Positions 1 through 6,447 of a stretch of 8,218 nt of DNA are shown here, in pieces. The notes under the pieces are model-generated. The model was not told the DNA's origin. It did no database searches and saw only the letters and a program-made list of their open reading frames with translations. Origin of the DNA: Elusimicrobiota bacterium (GTDB lineage: Bacteria > Elusimicrobiota > Elusimicrobia > F11); NCBI GenBank assembly GCA_022709485.1, contig JAKLIS010000049.1, positions 1-8,218 on the forward strand, given 5' to 3'. Positions within the stretch are counted from its first letter, which is position 1. Each line of letters begins with the position of its first letter. Made by a program: the position numbers and the translations under genes.

Positions 1-99
1 TTTATAACCGAAGGGAAGAGAAGGTTCCTTTCATATTCAAAAATAAGTCCCCATTAAATATGGATCGAGCCATTCCTTCAATGAATACATGAGGATGAT

Positions 100-888
100 A
101 TGAGTCGATTTGTCGCCCGCATCGCTTACGCCAATACGGAACCCTTTTTTTTTAATTGGCCTCTCCATGAATATCCCCTCGTTTCAGGTGTCCCGCGCGA
201 GTTGGCGAAAACGGCGGGTTCACAAAATGACGACATTTTGGCGGGACCCCTTCCCATCGTTGAGATGTGGAAGATGGAAAGCCGCTTTGAACCGTTGGAA
301 AATTGGTGCATCGCCGCTCGTGAATTTTGTCCCAGCGTGCTTCTGTTGTCACGCCGGCCGATCTCGGAATTGGACAATATCACCATCGGTGTCACTCTGG
401 AATCTTCCACCTCGGTCGCCTTGTGTGAAGTGATTTTAAAGGAACGCTATGGGAATCGGATCACAATACGGCGCGGTCTCGAGCGAGATGATGAAGCGTG
501 GCTTGTCATTGGCGACCAAGCTCTCCGTATTTTCGCCGGCCCTCGCCTCGGGGGGTGGGACTTCATCACTGATTTGACCAACGAATGGTGGGATTGGCAA
601 AAATTGCCTTTTGTGTTTGCTCGTTGGGTCGTCAATAAAAACGCGCCGGGCGACGAACGCGCCCATTTAACCGGGATCGTGAGGAAATCTTTTAACTCCG
701 GGATGGATTCCATTTATTCCATTTCCCTTTACCAATCCCATTTATTAAAGATCCCCGTTCAATTTATCTCGGAATATCTTCGCGGTTTAATCTATGAACT
801 GGGCCCTCAAGAGGAAGCCGGCATTAAGAAATTCAGGTCCCTTGCGGAGAAGTTCCAATTCCCTTCACCTATTCTCAGTCAGGTTTAA
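100..888 (+). CDS. mqnA: Chorismate dehydratase MqnA (futalosine pathway)
   Basis: MqnA removes water from chorismate to give 3-[(1-carboxyvinyl)oxy]benzoate, the first step of the futalosine route to menaquinone, in the cytoplasm. The 262-residue product has the family layout of a two-lobed periplasmic-binding-like fold. An N-terminal strand with the 'ANTEPFF' segment (residues 11-17) corresponds to the usual 'YLNTxPL'. It is followed by 'GVTLESSTSVAL' (97-108, the serine-rich substrate loop), 'LVIGDQAL' (135-142) and 'TNEWWDWQKLPFVFARW' (160-176), all typical of MqnA. Length is normal for the family. The ATG at 100 is preceded by a GAGG Shine-Dalgarno at 91-94 with good spacing. mqnC follows after 13 bases, which supports the assignment. 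The first 99 bases hold no gene I can support and may include the promoter. I recognise the family from sequence pattern only. Confidence 0.9.
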   Translation: MSRFVARIAYANTEPFFFNWPLHEYPLVSGVPRELAKTAGSQNDDILAGPLPIVEMWKMESRFEPLENWCIAAREFCPSVLLLSRRPISELDNITIGVTLESSTSVALCEVILKERYGNRITIRRGLERDDEAWLVIGDQALRIFAGPRLGGWDFITDLTNEWWDWQKLPFVFARWVVNKNAPGDERAHLTGIVRKSFNSGMDSIYSISLYQSHLLKIPVQFISEYLRGLIYELGPQEEAGIKKFRSLAEKFQFPSPILSQV

Positions 889-901
889 GACCCCCCCTCA
901 A

Positions 902-2107
902 ATGATTACCTTGGATTCCGTTGAGAAAAAGATTTTGTCCGATGAGCGATTGTCGCATGTAGAAGGACTTTTTCTTCTTGAGAACGCTCCCCTTTTTTGG
1001 CTTGGCCAGCTGGCCATGGAGAAAAAAAATAAAAAATTCCCAAAGCGCGAAGTGAGCTTTGTCCTGGACACCAACCCCAACTACACCAATATTTGCGACA
1101 CGGATTGCCACTTTTGCGCCTTTTTTAGGCGGCCCCAGGAGAAAGACGCCTACTCTCTTTCCGTGGATGAGGTCATGGAAAAAATTTCCACGGCGGTCAA
1201 AAACGGGGCCACCACAGTCCTCCTTCAAGGAGGCCACAATTTCGAGATTCCCTTTGATTATTACCTCAATCTGGTTAAACAGACCAAACTCCGTTTTCCA
1301 AGTCTCACGCCCCATTTTTTTTCCGCTTCTGAAATCCAAGCCATGGCTCGCGTTTCAGGGCTTGCCGTGGGCGGCGTCTTGGCCCAACTGTATCTAGCAG
1401 GTCAGCGGACGCTTCCTGGAGGGGGCGCAGAAATTTTGTCCGATCGGGTGAGAAAGAGCATTTCTCCCAAAAAAGGATCTTCTCAACAATGGCTTTCGGT
1501 GCATCAGGAAGCCCATCGGCAAGGGTTTTTATCCACGGCCACGATGATGTACGGCCACATAGAAGAGCCGGAAGACATCGTCCTTCATTTCGACAGCATC
1601 CGTTCTCTTCAAGACGAATCTTTATCCCGGAAAAATGGCGGAGGATTCACCGCTTTTATTCCTTGGAGTTTTAAACCGGACAATTCGGTATTGGGTCAAA
1701 AAATGCAAAAGGCGTCTCCAGATTTTCGGCCCGGACCTCTGGAATATTTTCGAATCTTAGCGGCGTCCCGCCTTTACCTTGATAACTTTGACCACATCCA
1801 GGCTTCATGGTTTTCGGAGGGAAAGAAGCCAGGCCAAATGGCTCTTAGGTTTGGTGCGGATGATTTTGGCGGAACCATTTTTGAAGAAAATGTTCACGCC
1901 GAGGCGGGGTTCGTCAATACGTCGAGTATCGAAGAGGTCGTCTCTCTTATTCACGAGGCAGGTTTTGACGCTGTCCAACGGACAACGGCCTATGAAAAAG
2001 TGCGTGTCATTCCCGCGTCACGATCCGTCATTCCCGCGAAAGCGGTCACCGTCATTCCCGCGAAAGCGGGAATCCAGTCCGTAAACCATTTTTCGACGGA
2101 AGGTTGA
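902..2107 (+). CDS. mqnC: Cyclic dehypoxanthinyl futalosine synthase MqnC (radical SAM), with repeat-derived C-terminal tail
   Basis: MqnC is a radical S-adenosylmethionine enzyme that cyclises dehypoxanthine futalosine in menaquinone synthesis. From the ATG at 902 the product has 401 residues. The 4Fe-4S site CxxxCxxC is C65, C69 and C72, inside 'DTNPNYTNICDTDCHFCAF', a signature of MqnC rather than MqnE. Further family blocks are 'LLQGG' (107-111), 'LPGGGAEILSDRVR' (171-184), 'ISPKK' (187-191), 'TATMMYGH' (212-219) and 'FTAFIPWSF' (249-257). An in-frame ATG at 794 would add 36 residues, but these lie inside mqnA, look unlike the family, and would cause a 95-bp overlap, so I prefer 902. No strong Shine-Dalgarno precedes 902, so coupling to mqnA is possible. 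Residues from about 368 to 401 are odd: they are translated from palindromic repeat units ('VIPAKAGIQ' type) and extend past the normal family end. The catalytic core appears complete. Confidence 0.93.
   Translation: MITLDSVEKKILSDERLSHVEGLFLLENAPLFWLGQLAMEKKNKKFPKREVSFVLDTNPNYTNICDTDCHFCAFFRRPQEKDAYSLSVDEVMEKISTAVKNGATTVLLQGGHNFEIPFDYYLNLVKQTKLRFPSLTPHFFSASEIQAMARVSGLAVGGVLAQLYLAGQRTLPGGGAEILSDRVRKSISPKKGSSQQWLSVHQEAHRQGFLSTATMMYGHIEEPEDIVLHFDSIRSLQDESLSRKNGGGFTAFIPWSFKPDNSVLGQKMQKASPDFRPGPLEYFRILAASRLYLDNFDHIQASWFSEGKKPGQMALRFGADDFGGTIFEENVHAEAGFVNTSSIEEVVSLIHEAGFDAVQRTTAYEKVRVIPASRSVIPAKAVTVIPAKAGIQSVNHFSTEG
2006..2077 (+). repeat. Left cluster of three direct palindromic repeat units ('VIPAKAGIQ' / dRS3-like)
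   Basis: The core GTCATTCCCGCG occurs at 2006-2017, 2027-2038 and 2051-2062. The third unit is complete: ATTCCC, eight bases, then GGGAAT, followed by CCAG, ending at 2077. The first two are shortened. This ATTCCC-N8-GGGAAT design matches the dRS3-like class of short dispersed repeats, first named in Neisseria and seen in many genomes, whose translation gives VIPAKAGIQ. The cluster lies inside the mqnC reading frame and encodes its tail. Confidence 0.85.
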
Positions 2108-2156
2108 AAACCTGGATTCCCGCTTTCGCGGGAATGACGGTGACCGCTTTCGCGGG
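2033..2156. terminator. Perfect 45-bp inverted repeat, likely two-way terminator between convergent genes
   Basis: Bases 2033-2077 and 2112-2156 are exact reverse complements, leaving a 34-base loop (2078-2111). The pairing can extend to CCGTC 2025-2029 with GACGG 2160-2164 across three mismatches. The mqnC stop (2105-2107) lies in the loop. The loop has smaller stems of its own: TCCGT/ACGGA (2078-2082, 2096-2100) and AGGTT/AACCT (2101-2113, sharing two bases with the right arm). A run of eight T follows at 2198-2205 on the + strand. The position between two convergent gene ends supports a transcription-stop or transcript-protecting role. That role is inference; the inverted repeat is directly visible. 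Confidence 0.6.
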
Positions 2157-2193
2157 GGCGACGGGCCCAAGATCTTTCGCGGGAATGACGGAT
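2112..2193 (-). repeat. Right cluster of three repeat units in inverted orientation
   Basis: Reading the minus strand, a complete unit occupies 2112-2138, a degenerate one about 2140-2161 (GGGGGCGAC replaces GGGAATGAC), and a partial one 2174-2193. The complete unit is the exact reverse complement of 2051-2077, and the segment 2174-2193 is the exact reverse complement of 2023-2042. The cluster ends one base before the stop codon of the leftward gene, so that gene is not invaded. Confidence 0.85.
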
Positions 2194-2976
2194 TTAATTT
2201 TTTTTCGTATCTCTCTTAACGATTCGATTTCTTTTGTTATCCACGAGAATTTTTTCTGAAGCCGATTCTTTTTCATTCTGAATTTCTATCACCTTAACCC
2301 AAAATCGACCATTTTCCTTTCCTTTCTTCTCCGGCCAAATTTGGACTTTTAATTGTCCTTCTCGATTTTGAACTTCTTGGATAAATTTGGCCACTTCTTT
2401 ATTCTGACCGGCTATTTTCAGAGCTTTATCGGCGTCTTCTGTGGACACTTCCTCAGGAAGAGGCCCCGGAGTCTCTTTCCTTAAGCGGTGAGACCAAGCC
2501 TTTTTAATAAAATTTCCCATCTTATTGTCCCAATAAAAATCGAAGCCTTGATCGCAGCCAATGCAAAATGAGGTGGAGAAGGCTTGATCATTTGGGTCCC
2601 CCTGGCCGGTTGTGCCAGGGAGGTGAATAAAAATAGGGGTCCGGCTCAACTCCCAATGAAGCATTTGATATTCCCTCGCCTTCTTGGCCGGGCCCGCGAC
2701 CAAAAGGAAATATTTTTTATCACCCTCTTGAAGCAGGTCATAGATCCCGGATATGGCAATTTCCTCTTTCCGATCCTTATTGAAGTCCCCCACAGGCGAA
2801 AGAAGCGCAAATGGAGTTTGAATATTCATGACGGCCAAGTCATCGGTGTTGAGGACGCGGGGATGGTTTTCCTGAGGAAGAAGCCAGGAGATTGCATCAT
2901 AGGGATCGATGGCGGCCCATCCATTGGATAAAAAGGCGGAAAGAAAAAGGACCCATAAAATAAAAAACCTCGCCAT
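2194..2976 (-). CDS. Secreted protein of unknown function with signal peptide and CxxC motif
   Basis: I do not recognise a named family. The 260-residue product starts with a clear signal peptide: MAR, then a hydrophobic stretch FFILWVLFLSAFLSNGW, with probable cleavage after AA near residue 22, so it should be exported. Residues 63-75 (GDFNKDRKEEIAI) resemble an FG-GAP/VCBS-type calcium-loop repeat (GDFNGDGxxDI), but only one copy is seen. A CxxC pair, C138 and C141, could bind metal or form a disulfide. The C-terminal ~85 residues (helix 'DADKALKIAGQ', then alternating strands ending 'ILVDNKRNRIV') have the look of a PepSY-like domain; this is inference. I chose ATG 2976; a TTG at 2997 would add seven polar residues before the signal peptide and has no better ribosome site. 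It is the last gene of the leftward run, 51 bases after the 58-residue ORF. Confidence 0.75.
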   Translation of the reverse strand: MARFFILWVLFLSAFLSNGWAAIDPYDAISWLLPQENHPRVLNTDDLAVMNIQTPFALLSPVGDFNKDRKEEIAISGIYDLLQEGDKKYFLLVAGPAKKAREYQMLHWELSRTPIFIHLPGTTGQGDPNDQAFSTSFCIGCDQGFDFYWDNKMGNFIKKAWSHRLRKETPGPLPEEVSTEDADKALKIAGQNKEVAKFIQEVQNREGQLKVQIWPEKKGKENGRFWVKVIEIQNEKESASEKILVDNKRNRIVKRDTKKN

Positions 2977-2984
2977 AAGCGAGG
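2968..2984. promoter_or_regulatory. Hairpin with the start codon of the secreted protein in its loop
   Basis: CCTCGC (2968-2973) and GCGAGG (2979-2984) form a 6-bp stem with a five-base loop CATAA. On the minus-strand transcript this loop reads TTATG and holds the ATG at 2976. A-rich sequence on one side and CTATTTT on the other could lengthen the stem slightly. It might control translation of the downstream secreted protein or mark a weak transcript end. The stem is seen; any role is inference. Confidence 0.35.
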
Positions 2985-3027
2985 CTATTTTAACCAATAT
3001 ATTTGACCGCTCGAATCGAAAGAAAAT

Positions 3028-3204
3028 CTATGCGGCTTTTTTTAACCCAGTCAGTTCCAAGTGTTCAGGAAACCGGGGAGCCGGGTCGGTCGTCGGGAAT
3101 TCTTCCTGCAACATTTTTAAATCATACCCGGGGAAAACAATTCCCAGCTGAGTCGCCAGAATTTTTAAATGTGTTTCATCAATATCGACAAGTTCCTGTT
3201 CCAT
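3028..3204 (-). CDS. Small acidic protein of unknown function (58 aa)
   Basis: I do not recognise this product. It has 58 residues, no signal peptide and no membrane segment. It is acidic at the N-terminus (MEQELVDIDETH), proline-rich in the middle, and ends LTGLKKAA. The start at 3204 is favoured because a GAGG Shine-Dalgarno lies seven bases upstream. An ATG at 3228 would add eight residues and overlap the stop of the preceding gene as ATGA, which would allow coupling, but it lacks a ribosome site. Spacing to the preceding secreted-protein gene is 20 bp, so both are probably on one transcript. The good ribosome site and position in the operon support it being real. Confidence 0.6.
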   Translation of the reverse strand: MEQELVDIDETHLKILATQLGIVFPGYDLKMLQEEFPTTDPAPRFPEHLELTGLKKAA

Positions 3205-3210
3205 AAAATT

Positions 3211-3216
3211 ACCTCG
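3211..3216 (-). promoter_or_regulatory. Ribosome binding site deciding the start of the 58-aa gene
   Basis: On the minus strand GCGAGGTAATTTTATG places GAGG (3212-3215) seven bases before the ATG at 3204. The alternative ATG at 3228 has only an A/T-rich stretch upstream, so this site argues for the shorter protein. Confidence 0.6.
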
Positions 3217-3224
3217 CTCGCGTG

Positions 3225-3599
3225 TCATTTTTGAAAAACGACTGTTTCCAAGAAGAAGGTTCCCTTGAGATAGAAACCCCCTTCATGCCGGGAAACCAAA
3301 ACATCAGGGGCAATGACGGAAATCTTAATGATATCTGACACCCCTGGTTTTTCTTGGGCGGCCCGCTTGGCTTCTTCTATACATTCCATCTTGATCATGC
3401 TCATGGCTTCCGCTCCCGAAGGGGCAGAAACCACCTCAGCCACGGGGCACCCCCATTCATAAGTGGCTGTCCTCGGGACCGCGGGGGTTGAAAATGAGAA
3501 TGGGGTCTGTGGAATGGACTTTTTCATTTTTGTTGGGGCGATAGAAGCCCAGCTGGACAAAGGCAGCGTCATGAGGAAAACAATCCATAACTTTTTCAT
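3225..3599 (-). CDS. Secreted protein of unknown function (124 aa, two cysteines)
   Basis: No named family is recognised. The 124-residue product opens with a signal peptide (MKK, hydrophobic LWIVFLMTLPLSSW, likely cleavage after ASA-type residues near 19-21), so it should reach the periplasm. A proline/serine-rich linker (residues ~22-45) leads to a compact domain with C51 and C73, which could form a disulfide. It contains an alanine-rich helix (about 61-82) and two strand-like segments (IIKISVIA; GTFFLETVVF). The ATG at 3599 has a GGGAG ribosome site seven bases upstream. There is no lipobox cysteine near the signal cleavage site. It follows the anti-sigma gene after a 111-base gap, in the same direction, and is a candidate member or target of the sigma system. 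Confidence 0.7.
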   Translation of the reverse strand: MKKLWIVFLMTLPLSSWASIAPTKMKKSIPQTPFSFSTPAVPRTATYEWGCPVAEVVSAPSGAEAMSMIKMECIEEAKRAAQEKPGVSDIIKISVIAPDVLVSRHEGGFYLKGTFFLETVVFQK

Positions 3600-3710
3600 T
3601 CCAAATCTCCCTATTCACGGCTTGGCTTCAGACTTAGGCTACGGGAGATTGGTGACAGAAGGATGACAAGGAGGTGCGGTTTCTAAGAAAAAGGCGGAGA
3701 ATTAAAAACG

Positions 3711-4865
3711 CTATTTTACGGCTTTAAAAAAGGTGGGACCCTTGCTTTTCGGGACCTGGCGGAAGATAAACGGTTGGGTTATCACCATCGTTTTCATGCT
3801 GTTTTCTGGAGGTGTTATTAACCTGTAATAGACCACTCGGGCGGGCTTGCCTTCCCATTGTGTGTTTTCAACCCGAGTGAATTCGACGGCGTACCCCCCC
3901 GTGGGCTGGGACCCCGGGCAGACAAAAAGGACGTCATGGGTCGTGAAATTGACCGTAGGAACTCCCGGTTTGGGGTCCATTCCCGCCACATGCCGGGCCC
4001 AAATCCGGGACCAACTTCGGGCGTTGGTGATGGCCTCGGCCATGGGTTCAAGGAAACCGCTTGAGGCTCCTGTTATTTCAGACCAACCGGGTTGGTGGCT
4101 TGAGACATTGGGTGCGGACCGAAGAGCCGCGGGAGCCGACGCGCCTGCTTTACCGGTCATTTGATGAATTGAGGGAGCTGCTGTCATCGGGCTTGATATT
4201 TCCCCTTTTTTCTCGACGGGGATGGGCGAGACCGATTTGGATTCGGCTTTTTGAATGTCGGCCTTAGGGGCGACCTTGGCGAAGGGAGCCATATCCATGG
4301 GAGGCATACTTTTCTCTTTTGGTTTCAGATTTTCAATCGGCGCGGGGGTCCCCAGCTTTTCCTTGAGTGTCGTCTCTGCCGCGATTTTCGTCTGGGTTAG
4401 GTCGTGAAATTCCTGCTCATTCATCATAACCTCGCGATCATCCGAGGCAGAACCGTTTTCATCAAGAGGGGCATGGCGGGCAACCGTTGAAACGGACAAG
4501 CCGTCTGATTTCAAATGTTGGGGAATGTTTTTAAAGAGAACAACCACCAAGACGGCGGTCGCGGCCAACGCCAGCCCTTTATAGGAGACAAACCATCCCC
4601 AAAAGGAGGAGGGCTCCAAGGTTCCCATCGGTTTTTGACTTTTCATTTCTTCTTTTAGGGCTTGGATAATTTTTTGATCCAAGCCTTTCGATGGCGTCAT
4701 GAAAGGAAGGTCTTTCAATCTTTTTTCGTTTTCTTGAGTTTCTTTAAGAATGTTTCGGCAATGGTTGCAGAAAAACAGATGGGTCCGAACTTTTTCTGAC
4801 ATCTTCGGGTCCAGTTCGCCGTCAATAAATTCAGATATGAGGTGTAGAATATGCCCTTGGCTCAT
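3711..4865 (-). CDS. Zinc-finger anti-sigma factor with transmembrane helix and C-terminal PrcB-like domain
   Basis: This is the probable partner that holds the neighbouring ECF sigma factor inactive at the membrane. The 384-residue product begins with an anti-sigma zinc-finger (ZAS / zf-HC2) domain: 'LISEFIDGELDP' (9-20), then H29, C33 and C36 in the HxxxCxxC arrangement. One transmembrane helix lies at about 95-112 (LALAATAVLVVVLF). A long, low-complexity linker rich in P, A, K and S spans roughly 120-265. The C-terminal ~100 residues (284-380: 'SWSRIWARH', 'VNFTTHDVLFV', 'PTGGYAVEF', 'ITQPFIF') match the pattern of the PrcB C-terminal domain known from the Treponema dentilisin protease complex. 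By topology this domain should lie outside the cytoplasmic membrane and may be the sensing part. The start overlaps the sigma stop by four bases (ATGA), indicating translational coupling. The zinc-finger call is strong; the PrcB call is by eye. Confidence 0.88.
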   Translation of the reverse strand: MSQGHILHLISEFIDGELDPKMSEKVRTHLFFCNHCRNILKETQENEKRLKDLPFMTPSKGLDQKIIQALKEEMKSQKPMGTLEPSSFWGWFVSYKGLALAATAVLVVVLFKNIPQHLKSDGLSVSTVARHAPLDENGSASDDREVMMNEQEFHDLTQTKIAAETTLKEKLGTPAPIENLKPKEKSMPPMDMAPFAKVAPKADIQKAESKSVSPIPVEKKGEISSPMTAAPSIHQMTGKAGASAPAALRSAPNVSSHQPGWSEITGASSGFLEPMAEAITNARSWSRIWARHVAGMDPKPGVPTVNFTTHDVLFVCPGSQPTGGYAVEFTRVENTQWEGKPARVVYYRLITPPENSMKTMVITQPFIFRQVPKSKGPTFFKAVK

Positions 4866-5467
4866 GATTGTTTGACTCCCAATACTTTAAAAATTTCCCG
4901 GAATCTTTCCCGCGCCCGTGAAAGGCGCGATTTAACGGTTCCAATATTGATATTCATGATGCCGGCGATTTCTTCATATGTTTTTTCATCCACATCTTTT
5001 AGAAGAATAATCACCTTCTCTTCTTCTTCCAACTTTTTGAGGGTCTGAATGATAAAAAAGTTACCTTCGTTTCTTTCCAGATTTTCTAATGGAGAGGGAT
5101 CCGGGCTGGCGATGTCAATTTCCTTATCTTCGCCGTCTTTTCCCCCTTCAAAAATCGAAATGTGCATTTTGGAGAATCGTCTGGCCTGGCTTCGATTGCG
5201 GTTTTTCCAGGCATTAACCGCGATTCGATAAAGCCAGGTGGAAATCGTGGATTCTCCTCTAAACCGGGCCACCGACCGGATGGCATTGATAAAAGTTTCC
5301 TGGGAAAGATCTTCGGCTTTTTCGCGGTTCGCGGTCAATCGAAAACAGAGGTTGAAAATTCGAGGAAGATGATCCTGGACCATTTTTGCCACCGCGTTTT
5401 CATCGCCTTCCCGGATCTTGTAGATATCGTCTGCCGAATGTCCTTCTTTTTGCATTAAATTAGACAC
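4862..5467 (-). CDS. ECF-type RNA polymerase sigma factor (sigma-70 family, RpoE-like)
   Basis: The 201-residue product has the two-domain design of an extracytoplasmic-function sigma factor. Region 2 covers about residues 24-92, with the -10-binding/core segment 'AEDLSQETFINA' (51-62) and 'STWLYRIAVNAWKNR' (76-90). A charged linker (~100-130) follows, then region 4 at about 137-192 with the helix-turn-helix 'YEEIAGIMNINIGTVKSRL' (164-182). The GTG at 5467 is preferred: AAAGGA lies just upstream at good spacing, within the end of ispH, giving an 8-bp overlap. An ATG at 5455 would shorten the protein by four residues and is also possible. The next gene encodes its probable anti-sigma factor. 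Exact ECF group cannot be set from reading alone. No convincing ECF-type promoter was found nearby. Confidence 0.93.
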   Translation of the reverse strand: MSNLMQKEGHSADDIYKIREGDENAVAKMVQDHLPRIFNLCFRLTANREKAEDLSQETFINAIRSVARFRGESTISTWLYRIAVNAWKNRNRSQARRFSKMHISIFEGGKDGEDKEIDIASPDPSPLENLERNEGNFFIIQTLKKLEEEEKVIILLKDVDEKTYEEIAGIMNINIGTVKSRLSRARERFREIFKVLGVKQS

Positions 5468-6434
5468 CTGTTCCTTTCAATTGTTCCGAATTAAATAGAA
5501 CTTTTTCCATTCGAAGATCTTTGGGCAGGGAGAAATTGACGTTTTCCTCTCGAATGAACACCTCTTCTAAATCCGCCTTATAATGGTCCTGAAAAAAGGT
5601 CAACACGCCTTGAACCAGGTGTTCCGGGGCGGAGGCGCCTGCCGTTACTCCGATCTTAGAGGCCCCTCGGATCCAATCCCGCTCAATTTCCTCGGCTTTG
5701 TCGATTAGATAGGCTTTGACGCCCCTTTCCCGCGCCACCTCGCACAAGCGCCTGGAATTAGAACTGTTTTGAGATCCCACCACAATGAGAAGATCGATCT
5801 TATGGGTGTCGACCAAAACCTTTATCGCGTCTTGACGGTTTTGGGTGGCGTAACAAATATCATCCCGGTTCGGGGTTTGGGCGTTCTGAAACCGTTCCCG
5901 GATGGCGCCGAGAATGCTTTTGGTTTCATCCACACTGAGTGTGGTTTGAGTAAGAACCATAATCTTGGCTGAGGTCTTCAAGGGTAATCGCGCCACGTCC
6001 TCAACGGTTTCAACCAAATGGATCTTTCCCGGGGCCTCCCCCATCGTGCCGATGACCTCATCATGGTCCTTATGGCCGATGAGGATAATCTCAAACTTTT
6101 CATCCACATACCGGTGAACTTCATAATGGACCTTTGTCACGAGAGGGCAGGTGGCGTCAATGCTTTTAAATTGCCTTTCTTTGGCTTGATCCCTAACCAA
6201 AGGAGAAACACCGTGGGCTGAAAACACGACAATGGCGTCGGCGGGCGCTTCGTTCAATTCGTCGATAAAAATCACGCCTCTTTTCCGAAAGTCGTTGACA
6301 ACAGCCTGGTTGTGAACGATTTCTTTGCGGACATAAATAGGTGCGCTGAATTTTTCGAGTGCGAGGTCCACGATTTCGATGGCTCTTCTGACACCCGCGC
6401 AAAAACCACGGGGCGAGACGGTTAGAACTTTCAT
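5460..6434 (-). CDS. ispH: 4-hydroxy-3-methylbut-2-enyl diphosphate reductase IspH (LytB)
   Basis: IspH carries out the last step of the non-mevalonate pathway, reducing HMBPP to IPP and DMAPP with a 4Fe-4S cluster. From the ATG at 6434 the product has 324 residues, normal for the family. Cluster cysteines are C12 (FCAGV), C96 (DATCPLV) and C194 (DICYATQNRQ). Substrate-binding residues are in place: H41 (VHNQ), H74 (FSAHGVS), H124 and E126 (GHKDHDEVIGTMGE), the TQTTLS loop (163-168), SQNSSNS (221-227) and GASAPE (266-271). An upstream in-frame start at 6500 would add 22 residues overlapping the preceding gene. The ATG at 6434 is chosen because homologues start with the same 'MKVLTVSPRGFCAGV' pattern and AGGA lies a few bases upstream. 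It starts 13 bp after the preceding gene and overlaps the sigma gene by 8 bp. Confidence 0.97.
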   Translation of the reverse strand: MKVLTVSPRGFCAGVRRAIEIVDLALEKFSAPIYVRKEIVHNQAVVNDFRKRGVIFIDELNEAPADAIVVFSAHGVSPLVRDQAKERQFKSIDATCPLVTKVHYEVHRYVDEKFEIILIGHKDHDEVIGTMGEAPGKIHLVETVEDVARLPLKTSAKIMVLTQTTLSVDETKSILGAIRERFQNAQTPNRDDICYATQNRQDAIKVLVDTHKIDLLIVVGSQNSSNSRRLCEVARERGVKAYLIDKAEEIERDWIRGASKIGVTAGASAPEHLVQGVLTFFQDHYKADLEEVFIREENVNFSLPKDLRMEKVLFNSEQLKGTGV

Positions 6435-6447
6435 GAAGGTCCTACTT

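Noticed and set aside
3..92. Open frame from the window edge ending in TGA just before the mqnA ribosome site, possibly the 3' end of an upstream gene
   Set aside because: Only 30 codons, with no recognisable protein pattern and A/T-rich sequence; the closeness of its stop to the mqnA start is suggestive but not enough.
794..901. Upstream in-frame ATG that would lengthen MqnC by 36 residues
   Set aside because: These residues overlap mqnA, are basic and low in family resemblance, and the family pattern starts at about 902.
2006..2193. CRISPR array
   Set aside because: Units are palindromic, irregularly spaced (21-24 bases between cores), in two orientations, and there are no unique spacers or cas genes.
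2052..2276. Minus-strand frame rich in VIPAKAGIQ-like sequence
   Set aside because: It is the translation of the inverted repeats and overlaps the end of the secreted-protein gene in another frame; not a gene.
3600..3710. ECF-type promoter before the 124-aa secreted protein gene (a GAAACC-like and a GTC-like element on the minus strand)
   Set aside because: Spacing between the elements does not fit the usual ~16-17 bases and matches are weak; the stretch also has short GACA/AGG direct repeats with no evident role.
3847..4267. Several + strand open frames opposite the anti-sigma gene
   Set aside because: They mirror the proline/alanine-rich linker and PrcB-like region of the real gene and have no ribosome sites or protein-like motifs.
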